Counted from the first letter of the stretch, positions 24,543 through 35,932 are shown. The stretch is DNA of 64,000 nt from Sanghuangporus weigelae (GCA_033182465.1 CP137325.1:496001-560000), one strand, 5' to 3'. Notes: a model not told the origin generated them from the sequence alone. Made by a program: numbers and translations.

Positions 24543-25040
24543 AGAGGTGTCCGCTACCAAGGAATCTCGTCCCTAAAAATTTGTACACAATATTTTGCTA
24601 AGTCCGATTATCTTGTAGAATATATGCGCATTATAAAATATTATCTATCAATTGTCTCGATATCAATTTGCTTCCGTGAGCAAGGCGGGTTTTACGCGGA
24701 CGAATGACATAAGGATCTATTTATAACTCTGACGTGTATTGGAGGATCGGCGATGCATCGGGCCGCGACCGGGATCAGGAACGGCAAGTCCGGCGGCTTG
24801 TGTCTGATTTGCGGCCGAAGCACCGAGAGTCCGAGGTCGAGTGCACTTTGTGCCACCTTCCGAAGGAGGACGGAAGGCCGTATGCTTCATACGCGAGACC
24901 GCCGGCTTCCTTCCTTTTTCTTCTTCCAGCAGCATGAGGTGAAAAAGGCCCTGTCTGTGTCACTGGTACGTGTTACTCTTATCCTGCTAACTCTCCTCCT
25001 TTACGCGACTACTGTCGTTTGTTATTATTGCTGAAATATA
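24543..25040. other. Intergenic, upstream of membrane family member 2
   Basis: A GC-rich patch around 24730-24920 gives overlapping open frames on both strands without family motifs. The next start follows an AATATA run. Confidence 0.4.
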
Positions 25041-26007
25041 ATGGCGCTGACGTTTGGCTCAGTGGCATCAACCTTCTTGCACTCCACCTCCACTTTGACA
25101 GTATCATCACCCTCCTCCTCCACTCCATCTACCTCACCTACACATTCGATTAACCCTTGGGACCCAGGCGAGGTTGAGGGAGGCATGAGCGTGCAGAATA
25201 CTAGCCAACCGAGCAGTATTCTCCCGCTTGGTCCGGTGTTTGGGAGCTCCGCGGTCGTGCTGTTGGCGGTTGTGTTGACTGTGCGGTGGAAACGTCATGA
25301 TACGTGGCGAGGTGTATTTGGGCTTGGGGATGGGGACGGGAATGGGCTTGGCGTCGGTAGTCCTAGTGTGAATGGCGACGCGGATTCGTCGCGTCCGTGG
25401 TTGTGGGATGCGCATGTTTCGCCTCGAGAGAAGGATGTGGAGGTTGATACGTATAAGCAATGGTTGGATATGAAGGTAAGCATATCTGATCCACCGAATG
25501 AAAGTTCGAGTAACTCTGAGTCTTGCAATGCTATAGCCTTTGTCGGCAAGCTATACACCACCTATGCCACCTCCATACCCTGATCCGTCGGATCCTCTAA
25601 CCGCGTGTTCAACACGAACGATGCAGAACGGTCCAACCGCGCTACAAAAGATCATCTCAACTGCCAAAAACAATGCCAACTGCACATGTCAACCAATGTC
25701 ACGTCCTAACCTTCCTGCTCGACGATTACGTGTCTCCGTGCTCATATCAATGCCAACTCCGCCCCGACCGATCCCTCCGCAGCGAAGTTATGATGATCGC
25801 GATCATTTCCAGCATGAACACGATGACGAAGATGACGACCAATCGGGGGAGTACCACTCCAGTAGCAGCAGCTTTTCGGAAATCGAAGAAGAAAAACTGA
25901 AAGCTAGGACTTTGGCGGCGGAGATTAAGGCGGATCGCGAGCGTACTGCGGATTTAAGCCTGGTACTTGGCATCGCTGAGGTTGACGTGTATGACAGCTA
26001 TGAATGA
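25041..26007 (+). CDS. Small single-pass membrane protein, LWD/PLS/MP family member 2, 301 aa
   Basis: Exons 25041-25475 and 25537-26007 join in phase 0 (GTAAGC to CTATAG). A Ser/Thr/Pro-rich N-terminus is followed by a membrane segment at about 63-82 and then RWKRH. PWLWDAHV (LWD 121-123) precedes WLDMK at the splice, then PLSASYTPPMPPPYP. The tail has LRVSVLISMPTPPRP, an acidic stretch rich in Asp, Glu, His and Ser, and LVLGIAEVDV near the end. Block order and intron phase match members 1, 3 and 4. The tail may be disordered and membrane-proximal in the cytoplasm. The function is unknown. Member 3 follows 1.3 kb downstream in the same orientation. Confidence 0.78.
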
Positions 26008-27281
26008 ATCCTGATGATACGAAGACTAGGCTTTGACTTGGTCCTTGGTTCCCTTGTATGTAGTACATATTCGTCCTTTCGTTTTGTTGTTTGCAATTGC
26101 AAATCTTGTCAATCATCAACGTCAGCTGTGGTGTCAATATTATTAATGTCGCGACTTTCGGCACGAAGCCTGTCTCGATGAATTGAGAAGCCGGCATCGA
26201 TCGGGGAGTGCTTGATTTGGAAAAACTCGTTGCACGTGAGGTCCTATGACGCGCTGAGTAATACTAATAATATTAGTAATAAGTGTGATGACACGACTAC
26301 TATACATTCTGAGTTCCTCCCGCGCTGGACTTAGCTCGAAATTTCCAATTGGCTAGTGAAGAACTATAAGATTATGAAGGGAATTCACTTCAGATTGTCG
26401 TAAGTATGTACATACAGTCTTTCAAGACTTGTTTGAAGTTGACGTTGTTCTGGTAAGTGGACTTTACTCTCCACATGTTCTCCTTTCGGTAATATAATTA
26501 TCTCTCTACTTGGTTGAGGAATATTCACTCATCCCACGTAGAGTGCGCAATTTCTTTGGTACCGATTGTGAGAAGGGAAATGCCGAGGATGTCGATCACT
26601 TGAAGAGGCCTAACTCGGACAATCCTCTTACACGTGATGATCGGCGACCAAAATATTCATATTTTAAAATTCAATTATAAAAGAAAAAAGGGTGGTTCTC
26701 GTTCGTGATTCGATTTTGCTACCTTAAAAGGCATGGCTTTCGACGCATCAATATTCTCGGCACTTCGCTCGCCGCGATTGTTGGCTTCTAGGTGGGAAGA
26801 TAAACAGCCTGTCTGGGTTTTCACAGTTTCCGCTGACTGCAAAATGTATTTATTACTCTCTTATAATGGACAAGCTTGATGTTATTGGAACTCGAGTATA
26901 TAACGAGGTCACGTACCAACACAAGCCCATCTAGGTTATCTTCAATTGGATACAAGTTATATTGCCAGCGACAAGCATGTGCCGGATCTATATTTAGAGG
27001 ACTTCCATACCTCGTTCCCACAAGACGAGGGAAGAGAAGGTCCAGTGCCCGATGCGTCTTTGCATAGTCTGGGAGCGACTCAGCCTCGTCCCTCCAATCC
27101 CACCTTTGCGTGTTCGCCTCGCCTCGCCGCGTAGCGCCAGCTGTCTACTTTCCCCGTGGCCAGGAAGATATGCAACATTTTGGTCTTCTTGCATTGGTGA
27201 TATCATAGGAGTGACACGATATATTTTTGGCATTTTACTCTACTGTCTTCTTCCTTGTGCACGCGGCGAGACGGGACAGAG
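26008..27281. other. Intergenic between family members 2 and 3
   Basis: No supportable gene. An AT-rich inverted run lies near 26265 (TACTAATAATATTAGTA). Confidence 0.4.
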
Positions 27282-28218
27282 ATGGCCATACAATCGCATA
27301 CTACGACGGCAACTGCTGATGAGACGGGCACGGCTGCACTGGCCCTAGGGACGAGCGAACCGAGCGGGGATACAGGCAGCTTGCTTAATTCAAATGGATC
27401 TCAACCGCTCGTGCCTGCGTTTATCCTATCAGCGCTGGTCATAGCAGGTATCATCTTGATGTGCTGGTGGAAACGAGTTTCCGCGAGACGGGCATTTGCT
27501 AGCAGGGCTGGCGTGGTGGAGGAAGGTGCACGGATAAATATGGTTATTGGTGCAGGAAGGGGACTTAGTGTTGGGATGGTGATGCTCGCTGCCCGTGGGA
27601 CGGAATTGCCGACGCAGATGGAGGTGAGGCCGGATGTAAGGAGAAAGAAGGATGTCAAGCTAGGTCCGAAACCGCTGTTGTGGGATGTCTATCTAGAAAG
27701 AGACGATGACTTGGATGAAAAGGAGATGAAATGTGGATGGAGATGGATGATGGTTAGTCCTTCAAATTTATTGTCGTGACGAGTTACTGAGAAACAAATC
27801 GACGTAGCCTTTATCAGCGAGTCACAAATGTCAGCATCCAGCAGCTGTAGCACCTCAGATACCATCCGCCGTCCCACCAGCCAACTCGATACCTCCTAAC
27901 ACAACACGAGCATGTCGGAGAAGGTCCTTAAAACCTCCCCAGCCACAACCACAGCCATCTCCAATACCACCTCTTCAGCCTCCGCAATCACAGTTACGAG
28001 TATCCGTTCTAATATCTATGCCATCGCCGAGATCATCGTCATGTTCTGGGCAAATAAAGAGTCGAAAGCGCGCCTGGTCAAGTTCTTCGTCTTCGGTAAT
28101 TGAATTAGAGAAGGAGCACAGCCTGGAGAGACGGCAAGAGGATCTTGGCGAATATAATCTTGTTCTTGGGATTACGGAGGTACCATTTGACCAAACTCAC
28201 CAGAGGAAGGATTTATGA
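27282..28218 (+). CDS. Small single-pass membrane protein, LWD/PLS/MP family member 3, 293 aa
   Basis: Exons 27282-27752 and 27808-28218 join in phase 0 (GTTAGT to GTAG). A Thr/Ser/Gly-rich N-terminus precedes a membrane segment at about 43-63, ended by CWWKR. PLLWDVYL (LWD 133-135) and GWRWMM lead to the splice, followed by PLSASHKCQHP. The tail is Pro/Gln-rich, then QLRVSVLISMPSPRSSS, a Ser run, and DLGEYNLVLGITEV near the end. Translation could start a few codons earlier only at a non-ATG codon, so 27282 is used. It is closest in its tail motifs to member 2. No biochemical function can be read from it. Confidence 0.78.
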
Positions 28219-28676
28219 CATTACTCACGATTGATTGTATTGTTGTCTTGTGTATTGTATTGATAATTGCTCTGAGTTATGCTGAATTCATGTGTTTTGA
28301 TCGGAGTCGACCGGGGAGGTGAGCGATCGACGCGATGATCGACGCTTCCCGATGGAACTCCGAGGTCTCGGCCGCTTCTCTCTCTCTCGTCTCGACACCG
28401 AGGATGATGGTTATCTAAAGCTAAAGCGTTCTCAAGACGCAGGTCGGCGCTGTGCGGAGCATTTGACCTGTGATCAACCATTCCGTATCATTCCCACAGA
28501 CAAATACCCAGAATAATACCTGAAGTAGATCGGGAGTTTTTGCATCTGGCAGGCACAGTGTCACAGACGACAAGAGTCTCTTGTCCTCACGCTGGTGCCT
28601 GGTTCTCTTCGTCACACGACATCCCATCCGACGCTCGACTCTCATCCTGACTTGCTTGCGTTGATTTGACGCGAAT
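28219..28676. other. Intergenic between family members 3 and 4
   Basis: A short spacer with GC-rich promoter-like sequence just before 28677. No gene seen. Confidence 0.4.
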
Positions 28677-29469
28677 ATGGCGACTGCACCTCGAGCGCAG
28701 CGCATCATCGACTCGAATCTGCCTGCTCGACCCGCGACACTCTCACGAAGCAGCTCGTCATTCTCATTCCTATCGACGAGCAGGCTGGTCTCTCGAAATA
28801 CATTCATGATTATCATAACCCAAAAGGCATCGGCAGCAGCGTCGACATCTTCATCAACCGGCCAACATACGTTGAAGCTCCGACAGCAGTCTGCACCAGG
28901 CACCTCCAATTCGCAAAGCCTCACATTCGGGTTCGCGTTCATGGCTATACTGGTCTCCCTCCTGTTCTTCGCGCATATGATGCAGCGCGTGGCCACTCGG
29001 CGGCAGCGGGAGGTGTTGGCGCGCATGGCGGCGCTGCAGGAGTCGAGAGAGCTCGAGGAGGTGCCGAAGCTCTGGGATGTGCATTTACGGAGATTGAATA
29101 GGTATCGGGGATCAGGGATGGGGATGGGGACTGGATCGTTGTCGGAACGGGGAGTGCGATGGAAGGTGCAAGAACGATTGAGATGGAAAGACATGCAGGT
29201 GCATTTAAGGCCCTATGGATAGTGCATATATTGAGCTGATATTTGCAACTCTTGCTGCGTTCTGCGGAAAGCCGCTCTCTGCTGCTATAATGTCAGACCC
29301 AGACAAACAAACATCTGCGGGCCCGCACGATCGACCTTTACGCATCTCAGTAATCATCGCTATGCCCGTCTCTCCTCCCAAACGAACGGATCACGAGAAA
29401 CGCTTGGACTTTGACAGCGCAAAAGACGGGCCACCCTATTACGAGCTCGGTGAGACGACTATCAAGTGA
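28677..29469 (+). CDS. Small single-pass membrane protein, LWD/PLS/MP family member 4, 239 aa
   Basis: Exons 28677-29198 and 29272-29469 join in phase 0 (GTGCAT to AAAG). The N-terminus is long and Ser/Arg-rich. The membrane segment is at about 82-101, then a charged run. VPKLWDVHL (LWD 132-134), then RWKDMQ at the splice, followed by PLSAA. The tail is the shortest of the four (65 residues) but keeps LRISVIIAMPVSPPKR and YYELGETTIK at the very end. The donor GTGCAT is weak, but the acceptor and the conserved block fix the join. A minus-strand frame across the first exon is a shadow of its GC-rich coding bias. Confidence 0.75.
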
Positions 29470-29853
29470 TTTTTTATCTCTTTACGTTAGCTATGTGTTT
29501 TAGTTTCGCTTCATCTTACTGTTGTATTAGTGCTGTGTTAGGTATCGCCTGTTCACCCGCCTGTATCATTATGTATTGCTCTTTCGCCTTTGACGTTATC
29601 AAATCATGAATTTCTTCCTGATCGTTTCGATGGCAAGTAAGCCGTTCTTATGACAAGCACAACAAAAGGAGGGGGGGCGTACGTCAGAAGGGTTGGCAGA
29701 AATGAGCAGTTAGACACGAACAGTAATCTTATCATTAAATGTGGATATGAAAGCAGCAGCTACTTTGAAAAACTTCTATCTAATCTACAAAGGACCTCGT
29801 ACATCGAATAAGGTGTGATGAGGTATACCGGCTAGATGGAATTTAAACTTTAA
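29470..29853. other. Intergenic
   Basis: Nothing supportable except a short G run near 29672. It probably holds the 3' end of family member 4. Confidence 0.4.
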
Positions 29854-29956
29854 TGCCCCATGGCTCAGTTGGTTAGAGCGTGTGACTGTTATAAGTCCTT
29901 ATCTATGTGGACCTTGGTTTATCACAAGGTCGAGAGTTCGAGCCTCTCTGGGGCAG
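29854..29956 (+). tRNA. tRNA-Asn (GTT) with intron
   Basis: The acceptor stem TGCCCCA (29854-29860) pairs fully with TGGGGCA (29949-29955). The D arm is GCTC...GAGC, the anticodon stem TGTGA pairs with TCACA, and the T arm is GAGAG-TTCGAGC-CTCTC. The loop CT-GTT-A gives anticodon GTT at 29888-29890. A 29-nt intron (29892-29920) sits at the canonical place, one base 3' of the anticodon, and can itself pair through AAGTCC and GGACCTT. The body closely resembles the yeast tRNA-Asn sequence as I recall it. Confidence 0.9.
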
Positions 29957-30463
29957 TGTCCTTTATTTTCTACCCTTTTCTTCTCAATTCGATTCAACAA
30001 GGCCTTCACTTTGTGATGGCGGGTCTAGATGCATCCCAGACAAGTGTCGATAGATAATCCGAGTAAATGTTGAGATACATTTACTATGATTTAGTACGGT
30101 AGGTCGCAGACACGCACAAATAAATTGCGGGATGGAGAGCACACACAAAAACATTGGATCGTAACATAAGCCGAGGCGGGAGCAGACAATAGAGACATCT
30201 TGACATGGTGCGGATGTGGACGATATGGGGAAAGATGGAAGCAGAGAAATTCGCGGAAAAGAGAGGATATAGTTAATGATATGGTAGAAATTTCATCAGC
30301 ATCATTTCCACAGCAAAAACGGGTCCCAAAACCCAGCACGCCCTTGAAAAGAACCTCTGTTCCCTTCCCACTCAACCATTTTTATACATGCAGACACACA
30401 GGAAACATTTCTGACGATACTGAACATGATATCGAAAGATACGGGAGCGGATAGAGGGCGAGC
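29957..30463. other. Intergenic between tRNA and NAC beta
   Basis: 3' untranslated region of the minus-strand gene plus spacer. No other feature seen. Confidence 0.4.
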
Positions 30464-31113
30464 TCAGTTAAGTTCCTCCAACTCGCCGCCCTTCGAAGGT
30501 TGTTGATCTTCAACATCGAAGTTGTCGACGAGGTCGGGCACTTCGTCGTCGTCTTCTCCTTCCCCTGTTCCACCACCAGGAGCAGTTCGGTTCCCTTGGA
30601 GGGTCTGGTACGACTCGGCGAGCTTGCGCAGTGATGCGAGCGAGTCAGGTCCGAGCTGGTTAAGGATGCCCGGAACGAGCTCGGTCAGCTCCTTCACGCT
30701 GCCTGCGCCATAGATCGCGAAGGTGTTCGCGGGTACGGACGCGTGTACTGCAGAGTTTGCCGAACAATTACTCAGACAATAGTGATTTTAAGTACCAGCG
30801 AACGCACCTTTTGGAGCAGTGAAGTGCAGCACGTTGCCATCTTCCCTGAACATGTTGACCTCTTCGACGCCCGGAATGGGCTGCACGTTCAGCTTCTTCA
30901 ACGCGCCCTGGAGCTTTTTGTCGTCGTGCGCTGTCGAGGCTTTCGTCTTCTTGACAACCTTACGTCGCACGGTACCCTTCCCACCTATCGCATTTGCACA
31001 ACACACATACAAGCTCGTCTGTCAACATCGCGGATGACAGAGTAGCTGAAGGAACACTCACCGATCCGGTTGCTCGCCTGCGCCTGGAGCCTCGCGAGTT
31101 TTACCGGGTCCAT
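30464..31113 (-). CDS. EGD1: Nascent polypeptide-associated complex subunit beta (BTF3/Egd1), 174 aa
   Basis: Three exons, 31113-31062, 30984-30796 and 30747-30464, give 175 codons with stop. The N-terminal [20 protein letters not shown] with the following GTVRRK basic motif is the ribosome-binding part. The NAC domain follows, with [20 protein letters not shown] and VNMFREDG...LHFTAPK, and [13 protein letters not shown] closes the barrel. The tail is acidic ([17 protein letters not shown]). With the alpha subunit it forms the heterodimer that covers nascent chains at the ribosome exit. The first exon holds only 17 codons, a common layout for ribosome-associated genes. Everything looks intact and of normal length. 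Confidence 0.93.
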
Positions 31114-31829
31114 CGTGTGCTGGAGTGAGAATGTATTTTGGGAGTGTTGGTGGGTTGGCTTGGCGTGTAATGCCTCTGCCTTTAGTTGTTTTTAAGGGCT
31201 TGCCGTCGTCGACGTCGAATGAGATTGAGAAACACGAAATATGATATTCAAATCGACCGTGGGAGCATACGTGTTATTTCGCTATATAAGGAAGTTGGAA
31301 CTGTATAGCTATCTTCACTTGACCTTTGACCACCATCTCGCGGATAATTTGGAGGAAAGACTTCGAGTCTCGTATTCTTATCATTCAAGATCGAAAAGAC
31401 TTAGTGGAAGAGGTAATATACTATTACCGTCGAGATCATGAAGAATTCATCCACTTCCTTTCCAAGAATCTGAATTATGTAGATCAAGGTTAATCCTGAA
31501 AACTATCGGGAGATATTGGCATGCTCCTGACTTTACGTGGCGTGGATGCATTACTTGCATGGTCAACTCAGTTTGGAAGTGGAACGAGGAACGAACGATT
31601 TGGTTTAGTCTGGATCATTTCGAATGATAAACGGGCTGTTAGTTTAGCTGCCTTCTCCGACCGATATAGCGATGCACTATCATAATATCTGGACAAAATC
31701 AATGCCCTGCCCGCCGTCTGGGACCGTGTCGACATGGTTTCTTTATAAAGTCTCGTTCTTTCTTTCTGAGCCTTCGTTCTGCTCAGTTTTCCTGGGCCTA
31801 AATCTCTATCTTAGGCGGAAATTCGGTTC
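31114..31829. other. Intergenic
   Basis: Promoter side of NAC beta, then spacer with no gene that I can support. Confidence 0.4.
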
Positions 31830-32165
31830 AAATGACTTCTACAAGGTCTCCTTGTCGCTTAGTAGGTCTTCTGATGGTGGCTAGTTTCCATACTAGATGG
31901 ATGCAAAGGGCATTTCAAAATCCATGGTCAAGTAACCAGGAGCTCTCATCGGTATTGCCGCTGTTTCGTTCACTAGCGTTGGGTCCGTTGGCAATACTTC
32001 TGCCAGTTTTTGGAGGCAGAGTTTCCGTGGACAGCACGTGACAAACGGCATTGCATTTTCGCTGAAGGAGCAGACAAAGACGAAACCCTTCTGGTCACGT
32101 CTACAAGAAGACCGGTGCTCGTTTTAGAGGTTTCGATTTCACCATGATTCCCACAGGGTGAATTG
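31830..32165 (+). pseudogene. Truncated copy of the NAPE-PLD-like gene
   Basis: The segment 31880-31945 gives WMQRAFQNPWSSNQE, matching HWKDAKATAFQNPWPSYQD of the intact gene at 34.2 kb. The segment 32060-32160 gives EGADKDET and then, in another frame, FRGFDFTMIPTG, matching FGGFDFAMIPIG. The whole metal-binding middle is absent and the remaining pieces are out of frame. It is a host-gene duplicate with a large internal deletion, in the same orientation as the functional copy. Confidence 0.7.
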
Positions 32166-32560
32166 TTCATTTCAGTAAAACGGACCACCCGTTACACGTA
32201 ATCGCGTGTCATCAGGATAGATAGATAGCTCGTATGCGACTAACACACCTTCATACCCGACGCGTAGGACTTGGCCTGCACGACACATCACCGTTTCTTC
32301 AGTCTCGACCGCGTATCGCTCCACATTGTGGTCTACCAGGGCGCATAAGTCGTACAACTGCGACTATAGAACATGTGAATTCGACGTACAGGACCTGCCT
32401 GGGAGGCATATCGCCGTCTGTCACTCTCGATCGCACTCCGCGGTCCACAAGGGAGCCTGGGTTACTCGTTTGCGACTACCAAAATACGCTCATCCGACAA
32501 CCAGGTCCTGGCTTGGGCAGCACTTTATCGCTCGTCAAGCAAGAAGACTCTACAGATCAT
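32166..32560. repeat. Imperfect ~115-bp tandem repeat, possibly decayed coding sequence
   Basis: Two units are visible (about 32270-32375 and 32390-32500), sharing GAC(C/T)TG(G/C)C, TCTCGA, CCACA and TTGCGACT/CTGCGACT landmarks. On the minus strand part is open (YDLCALVDHNVERYAVETEE) and looks like an internal protein repeat. I do not recognise a family. Confidence 0.4.
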
Positions 32561-34112
32561 CTCCTTCAATTCAGTTATCCCCCTTCCCTTTACATGTCCA
32601 TTCCATGTTCCTTCATCCTGCTCGTCGCATCTCTTCTCCACTTCCCGTGCTTGTCCTTTGCATTAGTGGTTTTTTCTCTCCACTGTCCGTAGCAATCGAG
32701 TGTTGCTGCAGACTTATTGTTGTAAGGTGCCGGTTTCCCCACTGACGGGGAGTTCGCCATTCCAGAACCGCTAAAGATGAGCTGGAAGCATGACATGTAG
32801 AACAGAGCACCGCCAACGCTGTTCGCCACATAAAAAGCTAATGCACTCGTAACCTATATGCATATATATTGCTAAAATATGGATAAAGAAGCCATCCCAA
32901 GCTTGCCAACTGCTCTAGAGTATCGATCCAGCAGAAGGGACGTCCCAACTTCTTGATTGCAGGCTCCTAGAGGATGGGAATAAGAGGGAGATTCGGCTGG
33001 CATTCATATTCATGGTGGTCGAAGTGCAAACCTCCCTCGCACCGTTCTTCACCTTCCTTTTCCAGCAGCAGAGCAGACTATTCTCTCACACGTGTAGCTT
33101 GTGTCGACTTTCGCAAAAGGGTATCATAAGTGAAATTGGTCACTAGAGCAAAATGGAAAGACTCGAAAACCTGATTAAATGGTACATATCGATACAGCTA
33201 GCTGAAAGTACGTTGATAGTTGGAAATCCCGATCGTCTTTCGGAGCATCGCTGTGTCTATTCCTTCTCTATTCGAGAATAATATGCCAGCGGCTCTTCCA
33301 CCACCAAAACATCCCTACTTCTAGATCTGCTTTTTTACGTCGCATGCTTTTGGAACGCATAGTAATGGACTATCTCAATTCAATGAGCTTAACGGAGTTC
33401 TTTCATTTTCAATTAGCACTAGTGACTCATCTCGATTTCGCAGGTACCATGGCGTCATTAGACTTTGGTCTGGTGTCTGGTGTAATGGAATATTGTACAA
33501 AGAATTTTCGGAAATCCTCAACAGCAAGCCGTGACGAGTTACACGGAGGGCTCAAAAAGGCATCCGATCAGAGCGCGGAAATTCTCACCACAGATTGTTT
33601 GCCTTTGACCATCATCTTCGGCGAGTTAGACAGAGAATGAGTGCAACTTATTTCAAATATTCTCGGGCTTGCACCTTGCCTCGACATTTACAGGCCAGGT
33701 CAATACACGAAGTTGTGCACAGATGAATGAATAACCATTTCTGGTCTTGGTAATTTTAATCCAACCTTCCATTTTTGACAACAAAACATTTCTCCTCGGC
33801 CGCGACACAGCGGGATTTTTGAATGCTGTTTCGGACAGTCATTCATTACAGTATCCGAACAGGTACTGCCTGATGGGGACGAAAGAAGAAAAGTAAGGTT
33901 TTCCGGATTACTAATTCATCTTATCTGTGCTGACGCAGCTAATCTGAGACACGTACGCTAATTTGCCATTCAGGTTTTATGCCGAGAGGTTACGCAAGCC
34001 ACCTTGCGCTGGCCTCATTTAGACGGTAAAGCGCACACCTATTGAACAGTCACCATCCGTTTTTACTCTGAAGCGTCTTAGCCATCCTCGCTTTCTTCGT
34101 CCATCCCGAAAC
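32561..34112. other. Intergenic, nothing supportable
   Basis: About 1.5 kb with scattered short frames. A 98-aa frame at 33344-33640 has no motif and no splice context. Confidence 0.4.
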
Positions 34113-35683
34113 GTGAGGATGGTAGCTATATCTGAAAATCATATCAAAGTTTCTCTTCGAGCTGCCGCCAGCGTCGAGGATGGCGGCAAACCGTCGCATT
34201 GGAAGGATGCAAAGGCAACTGCTTTTCAGAATCCATGGCCAAGTTACCAAGACATAAGATTTCGAGACATCGCGAGGGTCTGTTGCATCCCGTCAAGTAT
34301 ATACTCCGCTTGCTGACTAGGCCTCTCTCTGCATTTACAGTTCTTCACGATAAAGTTTCCACCGATACCGCCGGATATTGACACTTTGATCCCGAGTGTA
34401 CGCCCGACATGGGGGACTCAGACTTCATTGGATGAGAGCGGCAACGAAGAGAAAATAAAAGCTACTTGGCTCGGACATGCGTGCTTCCTGCTTGAATTGC
34501 CTATTCGACCCGTAACAACTTCTAGACCGTCACGGGGAGCGCGTGTATTATTCGACCCAGTCTTCAGCGATAGGTGCTCACCTAGTCAATGGGTCGGTCC
34601 GAAAAGATTTACAAGTAAGTTCCATAGGACGCTCTTTCTGTTACAGGCAATCAATTTCGTTCTCGCTACAGAACAGCCCTGTCGGATCGATGAAGTTCCT
34701 GAAATAGATGCCATTGTCATTTCAGTGAGTGAACAACTTGCTTACATAACGAATAACCATAAACACCAAAAACATTCATCAGCATAATCATTACGACCAG
34801 TAAGTCAGTCAAATTCTACGGAAAGACTGGATCAACAAAGCTATTTCTAGTTGCGATGCTGAGACCATAAAGGCATTCTCGAAACGCACTCGACCGCCCC
34901 ACATCTTCGCTCCTCTGGGAAATACGGACCTTTTCCGCTCTATGGGCATACCCAATGAGAGGATTCACTGTTTAGATTGGTGGGAAGGCCGTCATGTAGA
35001 GGTCGAGGTCGACTCCAAATCTAGCGAAGGGAAGGGAGACAAGGCCACAGTGTCTTTCGACTTAACGTGCACACCTTCGCAGCATCAGGCAAACCGAGGC
35101 TTACTTGATCGCAATAAGTCTTTGTGGGGAAGTTGGGTCGTTCAAGAGGTGCCTGCTTTAGAATCCGAAAGAAAGGAAGGCGTAAAGGTTTATTTTGCTG
35201 GCGACACAGGATACCGGGTGGTGCCCGAAGGTGCAGATGAGGAGAAAGTACCGTGCTGTCCTGCTTTTAAAGAGATCGGAGAACGGTTCGGCGGATTCGA
35301 CTTTGCTATGATTCCAATTGGGTAAGTGTAGTCCATTGCTTCTTGCATTCTTGCTATGAACTGCTCCTGACGAGCTCATTCCAAGTGCGTACGAACCACG
35401 CTCCTTCATGTCCCGGATGCATGTCGCACCCCAAGATAGCGTACGCATCTTCCAGGATATTCGCACGAAGAAGGCCCTCGGGATGCACTGGGGGTAAGTG
35501 CTTATTCTTCCTCTGATAGTCAACGATGAACCGGCAACTCAACATTCATCACACAGGACATGGATGTTGACGTCAGAAGAAGTTACAGAGCCTCCTCGGA
35601 AGCTTGTAGAGGAGTGCAAGAAAGCAGGTATACCAGAAGACGATTTTGATGTTTGCAAGCTTGGTGAAACCTGTTTCTTCTGA
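34113..35683 (+). CDS. NAPE-hydrolysing phospholipase D-like metallo-beta-lactamase-fold enzyme
   Basis: Exon 1 (from about 34113) carries HWKDAKATAFQNPWPSYQD, the FxNPWPSW signature of the NAPE-PLD family. Exons 34341-34614, 34672-34724, 34783-34799, 34851-35321, 35386-35493 and 35557-35683 then join perfectly to 349 residues. Metal ligands are seen as HNHYDH, with later His in PSQHQ, Asp in AGDTGY and His in MHWGT. HNHYD plus the first two bases of the last His codon come from a 17-nt micro-exon. The family releases N-acylethanolamines from membrane phospholipids, and yeast Fmp30 is the mitochondrial relative. The junction of exon 1 to exon 2 is uncertain (GTCTGT at about 34277 is a weak donor), so the first 55 residues and the start are provisional. 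A truncated copy lies 2.3 kb upstream. Confidence 0.83.
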
Positions 35684-35932
35684 TGGCTCATTGTATCAGT
35701 CTCAAACTTTTACGAACGTACCCAATGATTTCTTCTTTTTTTCGTATACGCATTTTTACACATTTCTAATTAATACGACATTCTTAATCTCAAGAGAGTG
35801 AAGAGATGAAAGGATTGCATCGCCTTCGCACAAAGCTGGTTAATGAAAGCCAGCTGCTTTCTAGACTCCGTCGTACGATGCTCCTCCAGCCTAGAAATAT
35901 CTTATTAGCCATACACAACTTTCTATTCGAAT

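Noticed and set aside
24717-25034. Frames with Cys/Arg-rich sequence and a hydrophobic end
   Set aside because: Open on both strands because of GC content; no conserved spacing of Cys residues that would make a zinc-binding domain.
28421-29194. 257-aa minus-strand open frame
   Set aside because: It lies wholly opposite exon 1 of membrane family member 4, which has clear family blocks; the frame is a by-product of GC-rich codons.
32234-32745. Two overlapping plus-strand frames of 139-152 aa
   Set aside because: They run over a tandem-repeat stretch on both frames at once, with no family similarity; more likely open by chance.
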